Shown: positions 7,987-16,036, counted from the first letter of the stretch. The stretch is 62,117 bases of DNA from an uncultured Desulfuromonadales bacterium (GCA_903868145.1 CAIPTY010000086.1:1-62117); one strand, 5' to 3'. Numbers and translations: made by a program. The notes: a model not told the origin generated them from the letters alone.

Positions 7987-8307
7987 TCATGCCGGGTTTC
8001 CTTCACCGGGGTCCGGTTTTACCTTTCTTGGCCTTCCTCCCAGTTTTCCATTAGCGCGGCGCGCTTCGATGGATGCTGGCGTTACTTTCTTTTTATTTCT
8101 ACCAAGCATGGCTGCGGGGTTTATCGGTTCGCCACAATGAGGGCATTTATGGAACCGGCCATCAGGCTGCCATTCAGCCACAGGCTTTGCGGGTGTATAG
8201 TTTGCGAAACATGACTTGCATGGTTCTTCGGTTTCAGAAATTGCAGCATAAGCACAGGTTAAACAATGTTTCTTTACCGGCTTGATAGTGATCTTAAGTT
8301 CGCTCAT
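7987..8307 (-). CDS. Small zinc-ribbon protein with AT-hook-like tail
   Basis: 106 residues. Three CxxC pairs (C15/C18, C30/C33, C55/C58) suggest two zinc sites, and the tail contains GKLGGRPRK, resembling an AT-hook. No catalytic domain is present. AAGGAGGA precedes ATG 8307, and the stop overlaps the first possible start of the ClpP-like gene (ATGA). As first gene after a strong promoter with an internal palindrome it could be the operon's DNA-binding component or regulator; that is inference. Confidence 0.7.
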   Translation of the reverse strand: MSELKITIKPVKKHCLTCAYAAISETEEPCKSCFANYTPAKPVAEWQPDGRFHKCPHCGEPINPAAMLGRNKKKVTPASIEARRANGKLGGRPRKVKPDPGEGNPA

Positions 8308-8347
8308 ACGTTATTTCCTCCTTCTGTTTTTTGAAACGTTAAGCCTA

Positions 8348-8376
8348 CTTATAAACCTGAACGGTCAGGTTGTCAA
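8348..8376 (-). promoter_or_regulatory. Sigma70-type promoter with palindromic operator
   Basis: Reading leftward: TTGACA (8376-8371), 17-bp spacer, TATAAG (8353-8348), then about 40 bp to the zinc-ribbon start. The spacer is almost wholly a perfect inverted repeat, AACCTGA-ACGG-TCAGGTT (8354-8371). A repressor bound there would block polymerase directly. The half-site does not match the CGAC-N7-GTCG palindromes near the WYL gene. Confidence 0.75.
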
Positions 8377-9258
8377 CAAAAAAACTAAGCGTCTAGGTTA
8401 TTTTCCGGGTTGATATAATTTTGTGGAGAAATTTCGGCGGGGCAGAGAATTGCTGCTGATTCAGAGAAGGTGGAGTTTTTGGAAGGAAAATCGCAATAAA
8501 ACAGGCTAACTTACTAAAAAATAGTCAAGTTTACGAAGGGCATTTTGTGATTGACCGCAATCGCTTCTATCATGGCGGGCAGTTGCTTTTGTCAAAACGA
8601 GATGAGCCGGTGGATGTGGATCTTTCATACTCACTGACGGTGTTGATTGTACGCTTTCGGGCGCACAAAACCTGACGCCTTGGTGCTGGGTGCGAACAAT
8701 ACGGGGGCGTATCCCGTTTTGTGATGCGTCTTTCTGCCTGCGGGCGTAATACGGCGCAAGCAAGAGACGTGAACGGGTGATCCTTTCGGGCGCGGCTCTT
8801 GTCCAGTGGCGTGTTGCGCTTGCCTCTGTCCTGCAAGGTGTAGCTTCATGACACTTTGCGGGGCGTCGTAGGTTTGGTGAACATGACGACGCTGGAATGA
8901 AACGAAGGGCATCCAGGCGGGGCGCGGCTGTGTATTCCCATAGTTTTTCTACGTACGCATACAGAAGTTATCTGCAAAGAGTTGTCTACGCAAAATGCGG
9001 CAGCACTTGTAGAACTCTACAGCAATAGAGCTGTGGTCCATATCGCAATCAAAGGTAAGGGTACATCGGACTAATATTTTTTCGCAAATGAACGCAGTTC
9101 ATCTGCAATTTCTTTCCGCATTTTTTTAACATCGATCCACCCGTAACTGTGCCCCGTTCGATTTACATATCAACCCAAAGCATGTTTAATCTGAAGGTAC
9201 TTCAGTCTAAAGAGACGACTAAAATGGTTTTCGCGCCATCGCGCTATCCCTGGGGAGT
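8377..9258. other. Long gap without a recognisable intact gene
   Basis: Apart from the promoter at its left edge, this 0.9-kb stretch has no convincing gene. A GC-rich block (about 8560-8940) stands out from the A+T-rich surroundings and contains short inverted repeats such as GCGTCGT...ACGACGC near 8862-8891. At 9071-9169 a leftward open frame without a good start ends in MRKEIADELRSFAKKY, possibly a gene remnant. A small perfect palindrome CTGAAG-GTA-CTTCAG lies at 9191-9205. Confidence 0.5.
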
Positions 9259-9367
9259 GGAACACCTCATTTTAAGGGTGTTCCTTCTGCGTTTTGAGGG
9301 TGTTCAGTAATTGTAGCTTTAATTCAGCAGGATACAAGGCAAAGAACACCGGAACACATGGAACACC
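9259..9367. repeat. Six GGAACACC-type repeats beside the integrase gene
   Basis: The 8-mer GGAACACC occurs at 9259-9266 and 9360-9367, its complement GGTGTTCC at 9277-9284, and seven-of-eight matches at 9299-9306 (complement), 9343-9350 and 9351-9358. The first two form a perfect inverted repeat, and the last three are head-to-tail with 8-9 bp period. Such clusters serve as iterons, arm-type recombinase sites or operators; which applies here is not known. Confidence 0.7.
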
Positions 9368-9391
9368 TGAAAAAGCATACACTTGTACTTT

Positions 9392-10633
9392 TTATGCAGC
9401 CTTTGCCACAAACGGCAACACCTTTGCGCCCTTCTTTAGGCCGTCCAGATAGTCAGACCAATGTTGCATCATCTGTCGGCGCTTCGCTATAAACTGCGTT
9501 CGGTTGTATGCCCTTCCCAGCCGATCCGGTACGGCATGGGCAAGCTGTGCCTCGATAGCATCCGGCGGAAAGTTCAAGACTTCATGCAGCAACGTCCGCG
9601 CCATTGCCCTGAATCCGTGGGCGGTGATTTCATCCTTATCAAAACCCAGCCGCCGCAGGGATGCGTTGACGGTATTTTCACTCATGCAGCGCAACGGCGA
9701 GCGGTGGCAGGGAAATACATACTTTCCGGTGCCGGTAAGGTTGCGCAACTCGGTCAGGATGTCAACGGACTGGGTGGAGAGTGGCACAAGGTGCGGGTTT
9801 TTCATCTTCATTTTGTGGCCTGGGATATTCCATTCAGCAGCATCAAGGTCAAGCTCGCCCCATTCCATACTGCGCAACTCGCCAGGGCGGACAAACAACA
9901 TCGGCGATAATTGCAACGCGCACCTGGTGACATACGATCCAGAAAAGCCGTCAATCGCCTTTACCAGCTCGGCCACCTTCTTTGGTTCGGTCGGCGCTGC
10001 CATGTGCTTTGGTTTGACTGTCGGTAAAACTTCCCTCATATCAGCAGACGGGTTATGCTTTATCAGACCTTTGTTGTGGGCGTACCGGAATACACCATGA
10101 AAAGCTATTTTCAGACGGTTGGCGGTTTCCAGGGTGCGGACGGCGACACGCTGCAAAAGCTCTATGATCTCCGGTCGTTCTATCTCGACAATAGGCTTGC
10201 TGCCGATGTAGGGGAATATATCCAACTCCATCCGACGCAACAGGCGTTGGGCGTGGTTATCAGACCATTCCGGCAACTTGTGTTCATGCCATTCCCGTGC
10301 TATCTTCTCGAAAGTGTTAGCGTCAAGCTCCTTCTGTGCCTGCTCTTGAACTTTCTGTGCCTTTTTTACTGCGCCAGGATCGACACCGTTTGCCATCAGT
10401 TGACGCGCGTCGTCTCGGCGTTTTCGTGCATCGGAAAGGGTAATTTCAGGATAGGTGCCAAAAGCCATTCCCGTCTGCTTACCGTCGATCCGGTATTGGT
10501 AGCGCCAGAGCTTGCCGCCTGATGGAGTAACCAGCAGATGCAGACCATAACCGTCTGATAGCTTGTACTCATTTTCTTTCGGTTTGGCTTTTTCTACTTC
10601 AATGGCCGAAAGTGGCATGATCCGTTTAGGCAT
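9392..10633 (-). CDS. Tyrosine recombinase / site-specific integrase
   Basis: 413 residues. The N-terminal DUF4102-type arm-binding domain (about 5-90; LSDGYGLHLLV and KLWRYQYRIDGKQT) is followed by a core-binding domain and the catalytic domain with Arg249, His339, Arg342, His366 and nucleophile Tyr376 (GRAYNRTQF). This is the P4-like integrase family used by genomic islands that enter tRNA genes. ATG 10633 is chosen because AAGGAG precedes it; the frame stays open upstream through the tRNA gene but that part is not protein-like. The start faces the tRNA-Leu 3' end about 180 bp away, so this is the right end of the element. Confidence 0.95.
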   Translation of the reverse strand: MPKRIMPLSAIEVEKAKPKENEYKLSDGYGLHLLVTPSGGKLWRYQYRIDGKQTGMAFGTYPEITLSDARKRRDDARQLMANGVDPGAVKKAQKVQEQAQKELDANTFEKIAREWHEHKLPEWSDNHAQRLLRRMELDIFPYIGSKPIVEIERPEIIELLQRVAVRTLETANRLKIAFHGVFRYAHNKGLIKHNPSADMREVLPTVKPKHMAAPTEPKKVAELVKAIDGFSGSYVTRCALQLSPMLFVRPGELRSMEWGELDLDAAEWNIPGHKMKMKNPHLVPLSTQSVDILTELRNLTGTGKYVFPCHRSPLRCMSENTVNASLRRLGFDKDEITAHGFRAMARTLLHEVLNFPPDAIEAQLAHAVPDRLGRAYNRTQFIAKRRQMMQHWSDYLDGLKKGAKVLPFVAKAA

Positions 10634-10752
10634 GGGCTTTTCTCCTTTTGATGGTATCCAGTTTTGTGCTTTTCGGTGCGTGCAACCAAAAATACCACCA
10701 AAACAAGCGGATTCCACTATAACAAGGTAGACCATGACGGACAAGAGAAAAG

Positions 10753-10780
10753 AAAAAACCCTTGATTTCTCAAGGGTTTT
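10753..10780 (-). terminator. Rho-independent terminator after tRNA-Leu
   Basis: A perfect ACCCTTGA-TTTC-TCAAGGGT hairpin, followed on the minus strand by a T-run, lies between the tRNA and the integrase. It would end tRNA transcription and insulate the integrase from the tRNA promoter. Confidence 0.8.
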
Positions 10781-10805
10781 AGGTTGTTTCGGACTTCTTT
10801 GGATT

Positions 10806-10835
10806 TGTTGATGGTGCCGAAGACTGGACTCGAAC
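10806..10835. other. Probable attachment site at tRNA-Leu 3' end
   Basis: Inference from position: the integrase start is about 180 bp from the 3' end of tRNA-Leu, the classic target for this integrase family, and the gene composition changes across this point. No second copy of the tRNA 3' segment is visible between here and position 1, so the distal attachment site should lie left of the window. Exact core borders cannot be set. Confidence 0.4.
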
Positions 10836-10898
10836 CAGCACACCCTTGCGAGCACAAGAACCTGAATCTTGCGTGTCTACCAATTCCACCACTTCGGC
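10812..10898 (-). tRNA. tRNA-Leu (anticodon CAG)
   Basis: On the minus strand an 87-nt cloverleaf can be drawn: acceptor GCCGAAG pairing with CTTCGGC, encoded CCA end, a D arm with GGTAGACACGC, anticodon stem CAAGA/TCTTG with loop TTCAGGT (anticodon CAG), a long variable arm as in class II tRNAs, and T arm GGTTCGAGTCC. It reads CUG leucine codons. The integrase next door probably uses its 3' end as integration site; the tRNA is intact. Confidence 0.97.
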
Positions 10899-11017
10899 AG
10901 TGGGGAGTCTATCTACCATATTGCAGGTTACAGCGCAAGTAAAAATTGTCAGCATGTATACTATTTTGAAAACTTCCGAGGTGTTCTGTACAGTTCCACA
11001 CTGGAGACTTTGACACG

Positions 11018-11764
11018 ATGAAGATCGCTATCATTACTGCCTTACCTGAAGAAACCGGGGCATTGCTGAAACGGCTCGGTTTTTCGGAGAAAGTGGTCTG
11101 CGGCAACCTGAAAGCCTACATCTCTGTTTGCAGCGGTCATGAAATCTTCCTGTGCGAAGCCGGCATGGGTTTCGACAACGCCGCCAGGGCAGCCGAGGCT
11201 GTTATTCGTGAAGCCCGTCCGGACATGCTGATCTCAAGTGGTTTCTGCGGGGGGATTACGACAGATCTCATGGTTGGAGATGTGGTGGTGGCCAAGTCAG
11301 TGCTTATTGTTTCCGGGGCGCTGATTGAAGCTGTATCTGTTGAGATCCCGGACTCGTGCAGCAATTTTGTTGTCCGGCAGGCCGCTGGTGGAATGAGGGT
11401 GTTTGGCGGGGTGTTTGCCAGCACGCCATCGCTTATATCAAAGGTGCAGATTGCAGACCTGCTGCCACAGGGTTCCCGGTATCAGGTGGTGGAGATGGAG
11501 AGCGGCGCCATTGCTATTGTTGCTGTTGAGAACGGAATCTCTTTTGTCGGAATCCGGGCTGTCAGCGACCCCTTCAAGGAAGAGATCGGTTTTTCCCTGG
11601 ATGAATTCTGCGACGATCACCTGCGCATCCGCATTCCGCGGGTACTGCTCACCATAGCTCGTAAACCGCGGATCATACCGCAGCTTTTCCGCCTGGCGCG
11701 CAACAGCCGGATCGCGGGTGCGAACCTGGCCCTCGCCGTCGAGCGATTTCTAGCGAGTATCTGA
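11018..11764 (+). CDS. Nucleoside phosphorylase / MTA-SAH nucleosidase-like protein
   Basis: 248 residues of the PNP/UDP phosphorylase superfamily: N-terminal IAIITALPEE, central LISSGFCGGI, and VVEMESGAIA with the Met-Glu pair that binds the ribose, then VGIRAVSDPF. These enzymes split the glycosidic bond of purine nucleosides such as methylthioadenosine, S-adenosylhomocysteine or, in the HpnG branch, adenosylhopane. No other hopanoid gene is nearby, so the substrate is open. GGAG is present but about 12 bases from ATG 11018. The 3' end overlaps the convergent membrane protein gene by 15 bp. Confidence 0.75.
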   Translation: MKIAIITALPEETGALLKRLGFSEKVVCGNLKAYISVCSGHEIFLCEAGMGFDNAARAAEAVIREARPDMLISSGFCGGITTDLMVGDVVVAKSVLIVSGALIEAVSVEIPDSCSNFVVRQAAGGMRVFGGVFASTPSLISKVQIADLLPQGSRYQVVEMESGAIAIVAVENGISFVGIRAVSDPFKEEIGFSLDEFCDDHLRIRIPRVLLTIARKPRIIPQLFRLARNSRIAGANLALAVERFLASI

Positions 11765-12616
11765 CGTTTTTCCCGCAGCAGACCAGGGATAGTCCCTGAG
11801 ATTTTCCTCCAACTCCTCTGCAGAATAGCGGTTGACCCTCCGGCACGCGAGTATGACGACCAACAGCAGCGGCAAGGAATAGACCAGGATACCCGACAGA
11901 GCCATGAACGGCTCACCGATCCAGAAGGTCACCCCCCAGTTAAATATCAGCACAGACAGATACAGCACCGGCCCAAGCAGGGATTGGAAAGGTGCCATCC
12001 CGGCGCCGTGCGGTTTAGTGTCACACGTGCGGGCGTCGATTAACTGGAGGCACCACACCAGAAGCAGGCTGGTCAGTAGCCAGCCGCCATAGTTGGAGAG
12101 CGGCACACCGAAATGGATCCCCTGCTCGCGGTAACCGTAGATCTGCCCCAGAAACCAGCGCCTTCCCTGCAATGCCACCGGATCAATGACAATGTCGAGA
12201 AAGGTCTGGAGAAAAGCGGCAAGGATAAGGGCAGAGGTTGAGCGCCTGATGCCGCGGGTTTCCAAGGTTACCAGATTCCAGCGCCAGGCCTTGAGCGGTG
12301 AGAGGATGAACAGGGCCGTGCTGTAGCTGCAATAGGTCAGAAATATATACGAAAGCGAGTCAAAAAAAGGCACCCCGGCCACCCAGAGCTCCCTGCTGCT
12401 GGTTGTGTCGATGTAGTAGTACCAGCCGTAGGGAAAACCGGTGTTGATCGAGAGCCATTCTGAAGAGAAGGCAATCAGGTAGCCTATACCGGTAAAGGTC
12501 AGTGTTGACCGCCACCCCACGTGCGGCACCCCGGCCACCAGGAATGCTGCGAAAAAAGCGAACACGTAGGGGCGCATGGTAAAGGTGCCGATGGCTATCT
12601 CAAGGATATGCTCCAT
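11750..12616 (-). CDS. Carotenoid biosynthesis-type membrane protein (DUF422/CruF-like)
   Basis: 288 residues with about seven hydrophobic helices. Features of the family include PHVGWRSTLTFTGIGYLIAF, SEWLSINTGFPYGWYYYID and a conserved polar stretch DIVIDPVALQGRRWFLG. CruF relatives are carotenoid 1',2'-hydratases; most bacterial members are uncharacterised. The start is four bases after the stop of the Nudix fusion gene upstream, so both are probably one transcript. No carotenoid gene is seen in the window, so the enzymatic role is uncertain. Confidence 0.75.
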   Translation of the reverse strand: MEHILEIAIGTFTMRPYVFAFFAAFLVAGVPHVGWRSTLTFTGIGYLIAFSSEWLSINTGFPYGWYYYIDTTSSRELWVAGVPFFDSLSYIFLTYCSYSTALFILSPLKAWRWNLVTLETRGIRRSTSALILAAFLQTFLDIVIDPVALQGRRWFLGQIYGYREQGIHFGVPLSNYGGWLLTSLLLVWCLQLIDARTCDTKPHGAGMAPFQSLLGPVLYLSVLIFNWGVTFWIGEPFMALSGILVYSLPLLLVVILACRRVNRYSAEELEENLRDYPWSAAGKTSDTR

Positions 12617-12619
12617 ATT

Positions 12620-13807
12620 TCAGATCCTGTTCCTGGCGCCGACCGGCCGGTAAAATTGTGCAGCGTTATGGAAAAATACCGCCCGCGCGGCCTCGTCGCC
12701 CAGTGCCTCAGCGACCAGCAGAAAATCCGAGTCCAAATATGGTCGCGGTGCACGAGTCGAGGGGAGATCGGTGCCGAACATCAGGGCGACAGGGTTTGCA
12801 GCGTACACCTCACGCAGCGCGGTGGGTACATCGAAATCCACCCTGCCGAAACCGGTTGCCTTGACCCGTACCCCTCGTTCGACCAGTTTCAACAAAACTC
12901 CGAAACCCTCCTTCGACAGACCCAGGTGGTCGATGCTGACCGCCGGCAGAGCGGCAAGCGTATGGCACAGTCCCTCCAGTTCCCGTGAATCCACATACAG
13001 CTCCACATGCCAGCCGGCAAGTTCATTCACCCGCCGCGCCACGGCATCCAGATGACGCACATCTTCGGAACCGCCCCGTTTGAGGTTGAATCGTACCGCC
13101 CGCACTCCGGCCCTGTGCAGTGCCATAATTTCATCGTCGGAGACCGTCGCCGGAAGCTGGGTAACCCCGACAAAGCCGGAACCGAGGGCTTTCAGGGCAT
13201 CCAGAAGATAGCTCTGGTCAAAGCCCTGGAACGAACCGGAAACAATGGCTCCGCCACGCAGGTCATACCTGGAAACGCGCTTCAGATAGTCGTCACAGGT
13301 CAGATCATCAGGCAGATACCCATTGTTGGGGGTCAGTGGAAAGCGGTGGTCGATGATATGAAAATGACTGTCGAAAAGAGGAAAAGAGTCGAGCGGTAGG
13401 TTGAGGCTGCGTAGATACTCATCGATGACCGGCCAATCTGCCTCTGCCCAGTCGAGGCCATGCAACTCTTCCGGTTGCAACCAGGCGATTGCGGCATGTT
13501 CGTGGAGGGTTATAGCTCCTGATTCGATGGTGCAGAGAAATGGATAGAGCGTGACCGTGAAGGTGCTGTATGCGTGGGTCTGCTGCGTTAAGGGTCGGCC
13601 GACAATGATGCTGACACCCATTTCCTCAGCCAGTTCACGCTTCAGACACGCCTCCGCCGATTCATCCGGTTCCCGTTTGCCACCGGGAAATTCCCATTTC
13701 AGTGGCAGATTCATGGCGGCGCTTCGCCGGGCGGCAAGCACGCGGCCTTCGCGTTCGATCAGGCCACAGGCAACGTGGATATGTTTTCGGGATACGGTTC
13801 GGTTCAA
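12620..13807 (-). CDS. Nudix hydrolase-amidohydrolase fusion protein
   Basis: 395 residues in two domains. Residues 1-130 are a MutT-type Nudix hydrolase with a complete Nudix box beginning GGKREPDESAE at 42 and ending RELAEEMG, and an aromatic C-terminal end as in 8-oxo-dGTP diphosphatases. Residues 140-390 form an amidohydrolase-2 type TIM barrel with metal ligands DSHFHIID (Asp146, His148, His150), IDHLGLS and FGTDLPS. Such barrels hydrolyse lactones or decarboxylate. Start is TTG 13807, since the next Met (32) would cut the Nudix fold. It is upstream of the carotenoid-type gene, gap three bases. Confidence 0.82.
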   Translation of the reverse strand: MNRTVSRKHIHVACGLIEREGRVLAARRSAAMNLPLKWEFPGGKREPDESAEACLKRELAEEMGVSIIVGRPLTQQTHAYSTFTVTLYPFLCTIESGAITLHEHAAIAWLQPEELHGLDWAEADWPVIDEYLRSLNLPLDSFPLFDSHFHIIDHRFPLTPNNGYLPDDLTCDDYLKRVSRYDLRGGAIVSGSFQGFDQSYLLDALKALGSGFVGVTQLPATVSDDEIMALHRAGVRAVRFNLKRGGSEDVRHLDAVARRVNELAGWHVELYVDSRELEGLCHTLAALPAVSIDHLGLSKEGFGVLLKLVERGVRVKATGFGRVDFDVPTALREVYAANPVALMFGTDLPSTRAPRPYLDSDFLLVAEALGDEAARAVFFHNAAQFYRPVGARNRI

Positions 13808-13932
13808 GGTTTCACTCTGCTCTATGTGTGTGGTGGTTCAGCATTATACCTATCGTCGTGATGTTGGCAATCGTATTGTGTTTTGGGCCGCTTCCCGCTA
13901 TGGTGTACAAAACTTTCCCACGGAGGAACTGC

Positions 13933-15147
13933 ATGGTTTCATTTGAAGAAGCCCGCTCGATCATTTTCGACAACATACAGCCGGTGGGCACCGAACGCAT
14001 TCATCTCCTGGAGGCGGCAGGCCGTGTCCTGGCTGAGGATGTGGCTGCGCCCTGGGATCTTCCGTTGTGGGATAATTCAGCCATGGATGGGTATGCAGTA
14101 AGGTCGGAAGACTGCCAGACCACCCCCTGCAAACTGCGGGTGAACGGTTTTCTGCCGGCCGGGGCACAGGCTGACCGGATTACCGTGGAGACAGGCAGCG
14201 CCGTACGGATTATGACGGGGGCTCCAACACCGTCCGGCTGCGATGCGGTTGTCCCGGTGGAAGAAACCGACGACGGTAAAGAGGAAGTTACCCTTATGGA
14301 GCAGGTCAACAAGGGGCAGCATGTCCGTTTTCGCGCAGAAGATGTGGCTGCGGGCGCAGTATTCGTCCGCAACGGAACAATCATCCGACCGCCGGAGATC
14401 AACATGCTGGCAGGATTCGGACTGGCTCTGGTGCCGGTCTACCGTCGGCCGACGGTCGCGATTCTCTCTACCGGTGACGAACTGGTGGAACTGGGGCGCA
14501 CACCGGGACCTGGCGAGATCATCAACAGCAACACGCTTTCGCTGGCTGCCGCTGTGCAGGAGACGGGCTGCATTCCGCGTATCATCGGCATCGCCCGGGA
14601 TAACCGGGAGAGTCATCTGGAGAAGTTTCGCGAAGGACTTAAAGCGGATGTCCTGATTACCTCCGCCGGTGTATCGGCCGGAGATTGTGATCTGGTGCGG
14701 GATATTCTTGAGGAGCTGGGAGCGAGGCAGTTGTTCTGGAAGGTGGGGATCAAACCGGGTGGACCGACTGCGTTCGCAATCTACGGAGCATCACCGGTTT
14801 TTTCCCTGCCGGGCAATCCTGTTTCAACCATGATCACTTTCGAGGAGTTCGTTCGTCCGGCGCTGTTGAAGATGCAGGGGCGCCAACGGGTGCTGCGGCC
14901 ATTTTTCAAGGCAGTATTGCGTGAAGGACTGAGGAAAAAACCCGGCAAGGTTCAGATCGTCAGGGTACGGCTGGAAAAGGAGGATGGCCGCTGGTACGCA
15001 ACCTCATCAGGAAACCAGCAGACCGCAATCCTCAAGACGATGGTGGATGCCCAGGCGATTGCCGTTTTGCCGTCCGGGAGCACCGTCTTCAGCGTCGGCG
15101 ACGAGGTTGATGTGCATTTTTACGGTAATCATATTGAACTGGAGTGA
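13933..15147 (+). CDS. moeA: Molybdopterin molybdotransferase MoeA
   Basis: 404 residues. MoeA inserts molybdate into adenylylated molybdopterin in molybdenum cofactor synthesis (cytosol). The family motifs are present: VSFEEARSII start, DLPLWDNSAMDGYA, RIMTGAPTPSGCDAVVPVEE, STGDELVELG, VSAGDCDLVRDIL, PGGPTAFAIY and LPGNPVSTM, with the C-terminal domain IV beta region. CGGAGG precedes ATG 13933; upstream in-frame starts would overlap the divergent Nudix gene and are not conserved-looking. The nfo gene starts five bases after its stop, and nfo's ribosome-binding site overlaps the moeA stop. Confidence 0.95.
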   Translation: MVSFEEARSIIFDNIQPVGTERIHLLEAAGRVLAEDVAAPWDLPLWDNSAMDGYAVRSEDCQTTPCKLRVNGFLPAGAQADRITVETGSAVRIMTGAPTPSGCDAVVPVEETDDGKEEVTLMEQVNKGQHVRFRAEDVAAGAVFVRNGTIIRPPEINMLAGFGLALVPVYRRPTVAILSTGDELVELGRTPGPGEIINSNTLSLAAAVQETGCIPRIIGIARDNRESHLEKFREGLKADVLITSAGVSAGDCDLVRDILEELGARQLFWKVGIKPGGPTAFAIYGASPVFSLPGNPVSTMITFEEFVRPALLKMQGRQRVLRPFFKAVLREGLRKKPGKVQIVRVRLEKEDGRWYATSSGNQQTAILKTMVDAQAIAVLPSGSTVFSVGDEVDVHFYGNHIELE

Positions 15148-15151
15148 CGAA

Positions 15152-16006
15152 ATGAAAGATTATCTTGGCGCCCATATGTCCATATCCGGCGGCCTGCACC
15201 TGGCCATTGAACGGGCAGTTGCCGGTGGCTGCGGCGTACTGCAGATCTTTACCCGTAATTCCAACCAGTGGAAGGGCAAACCGGTCAGCGAGGCCGATGC
15301 AGCACTATTTCGAGGAAAATTTGCGGCATCCGGTCTGCATGAGATCATATCCCATGATATTTACCTGATCAATCTGGCGGCTCCGCCGGGTGAGACGCGC
15401 GACAAGAGCCTGAATGCCTTTCGCGACGAACTGGAGACCTGTGCCCGTCTCGGCATTGCAAAGGTTGTCATGCATCCCGGATCGTATCTGGCGGATTCCC
15501 CTCAGAACGGTCTTTCACGGGTGATTGCAGCTTTTGATCAACTGTTTGAAGAGGTTCCGCAATTCGACGGGAAGGTGTTGATTGAGACAACCGCCGGTCA
15601 GGGGAGCAACCTGGGGAGAACCTTCGAGGAGCTGGCAACCATCATCGAGGGCTCGCGCTTTCCCGGAAAATTCGGGGTCTGTTTCGATACCTGCCACACC
15701 TTTGCCGCCGGCTACGACACCGCAACGGAAACAGGCTATGCCGACACCATGCGGCAGTTCGACCGAATGATCGGTCTTGATCGGCTGCTCTGTTTCCATC
15801 TCAATGATTCCAAGAAGGGTCTCGGGTCACGGGTCGACCGGCATGAGCATATCGGCCAGGGTGCACTGGGGCTGAGTCCGTTCCGCTCTATTCTCAATGA
15901 CCCGCGTTTTGCCAAAATTCCAAAGATTCTGGAGACCCCCAAGGGCGATAATGAGGAGATGGATGGGGTCAACCTGGCGCTGCTGCGGGGGTTGATCGGA
16001 ATATAA
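15152..16006 (+). CDS. nfo: Deoxyribonuclease IV (AP endonuclease)
   Basis: 284 residues, the usual Nfo length. The enzyme cuts DNA 5' of abasic sites in base-excision repair. The zinc-ligand segments are all visible: LGAHMSISGG, IISHDIYLINLA, VVMHPGSYL, VLIETTAGQG, FDTCHTFAAGYD, FHLNDSKKGLGSRVDRHEHIGQG read in parts, and ILETPKG. ATG 15152 follows GGAG at the moeA stop, indicating coupling in a moeA-nfo transcript. A convergent nuclease gene follows within 30 bp. Confidence 0.96.
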   Translation: MKDYLGAHMSISGGLHLAIERAVAGGCGVLQIFTRNSNQWKGKPVSEADAALFRGKFAASGLHEIISHDIYLINLAAPPGETRDKSLNAFRDELETCARLGIAKVVMHPGSYLADSPQNGLSRVIAAFDQLFEEVPQFDGKVLIETTAGQGSNLGRTFEELATIIEGSRFPGKFGVCFDTCHTFAAGYDTATETGYADTMRQFDRMIGLDRLLCFHLNDSKKGLGSRVDRHEHIGQGALGLSPFRSILNDPRFAKIPKILETPKGDNEEMDGVNLALLRGLIGI

Positions 16007-16036
16007 TCCAGTAAAGCAGTCCGTCTGAAACAGACA

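Noticed and set aside
8506-8912. Three overlapping reverse frames of 85-93 aa
   Set aside because: They occupy all three reverse frames in the same block, with no ribosome site or motif; the block is treated as non-coding.
10634-10855. In-frame extension of the integrase by 74 codons
   Set aside because: The extension reads through the tRNA-Leu gene and its terminator and is not protein-like; ATG 10633 has a good ribosome site.
13702-13932. Upstream extension of moeA
   Set aside because: It overlaps the divergent Nudix gene start and precedes the well-placed CGGAGG and ATG 13933; the family begins at MVSFEEA.
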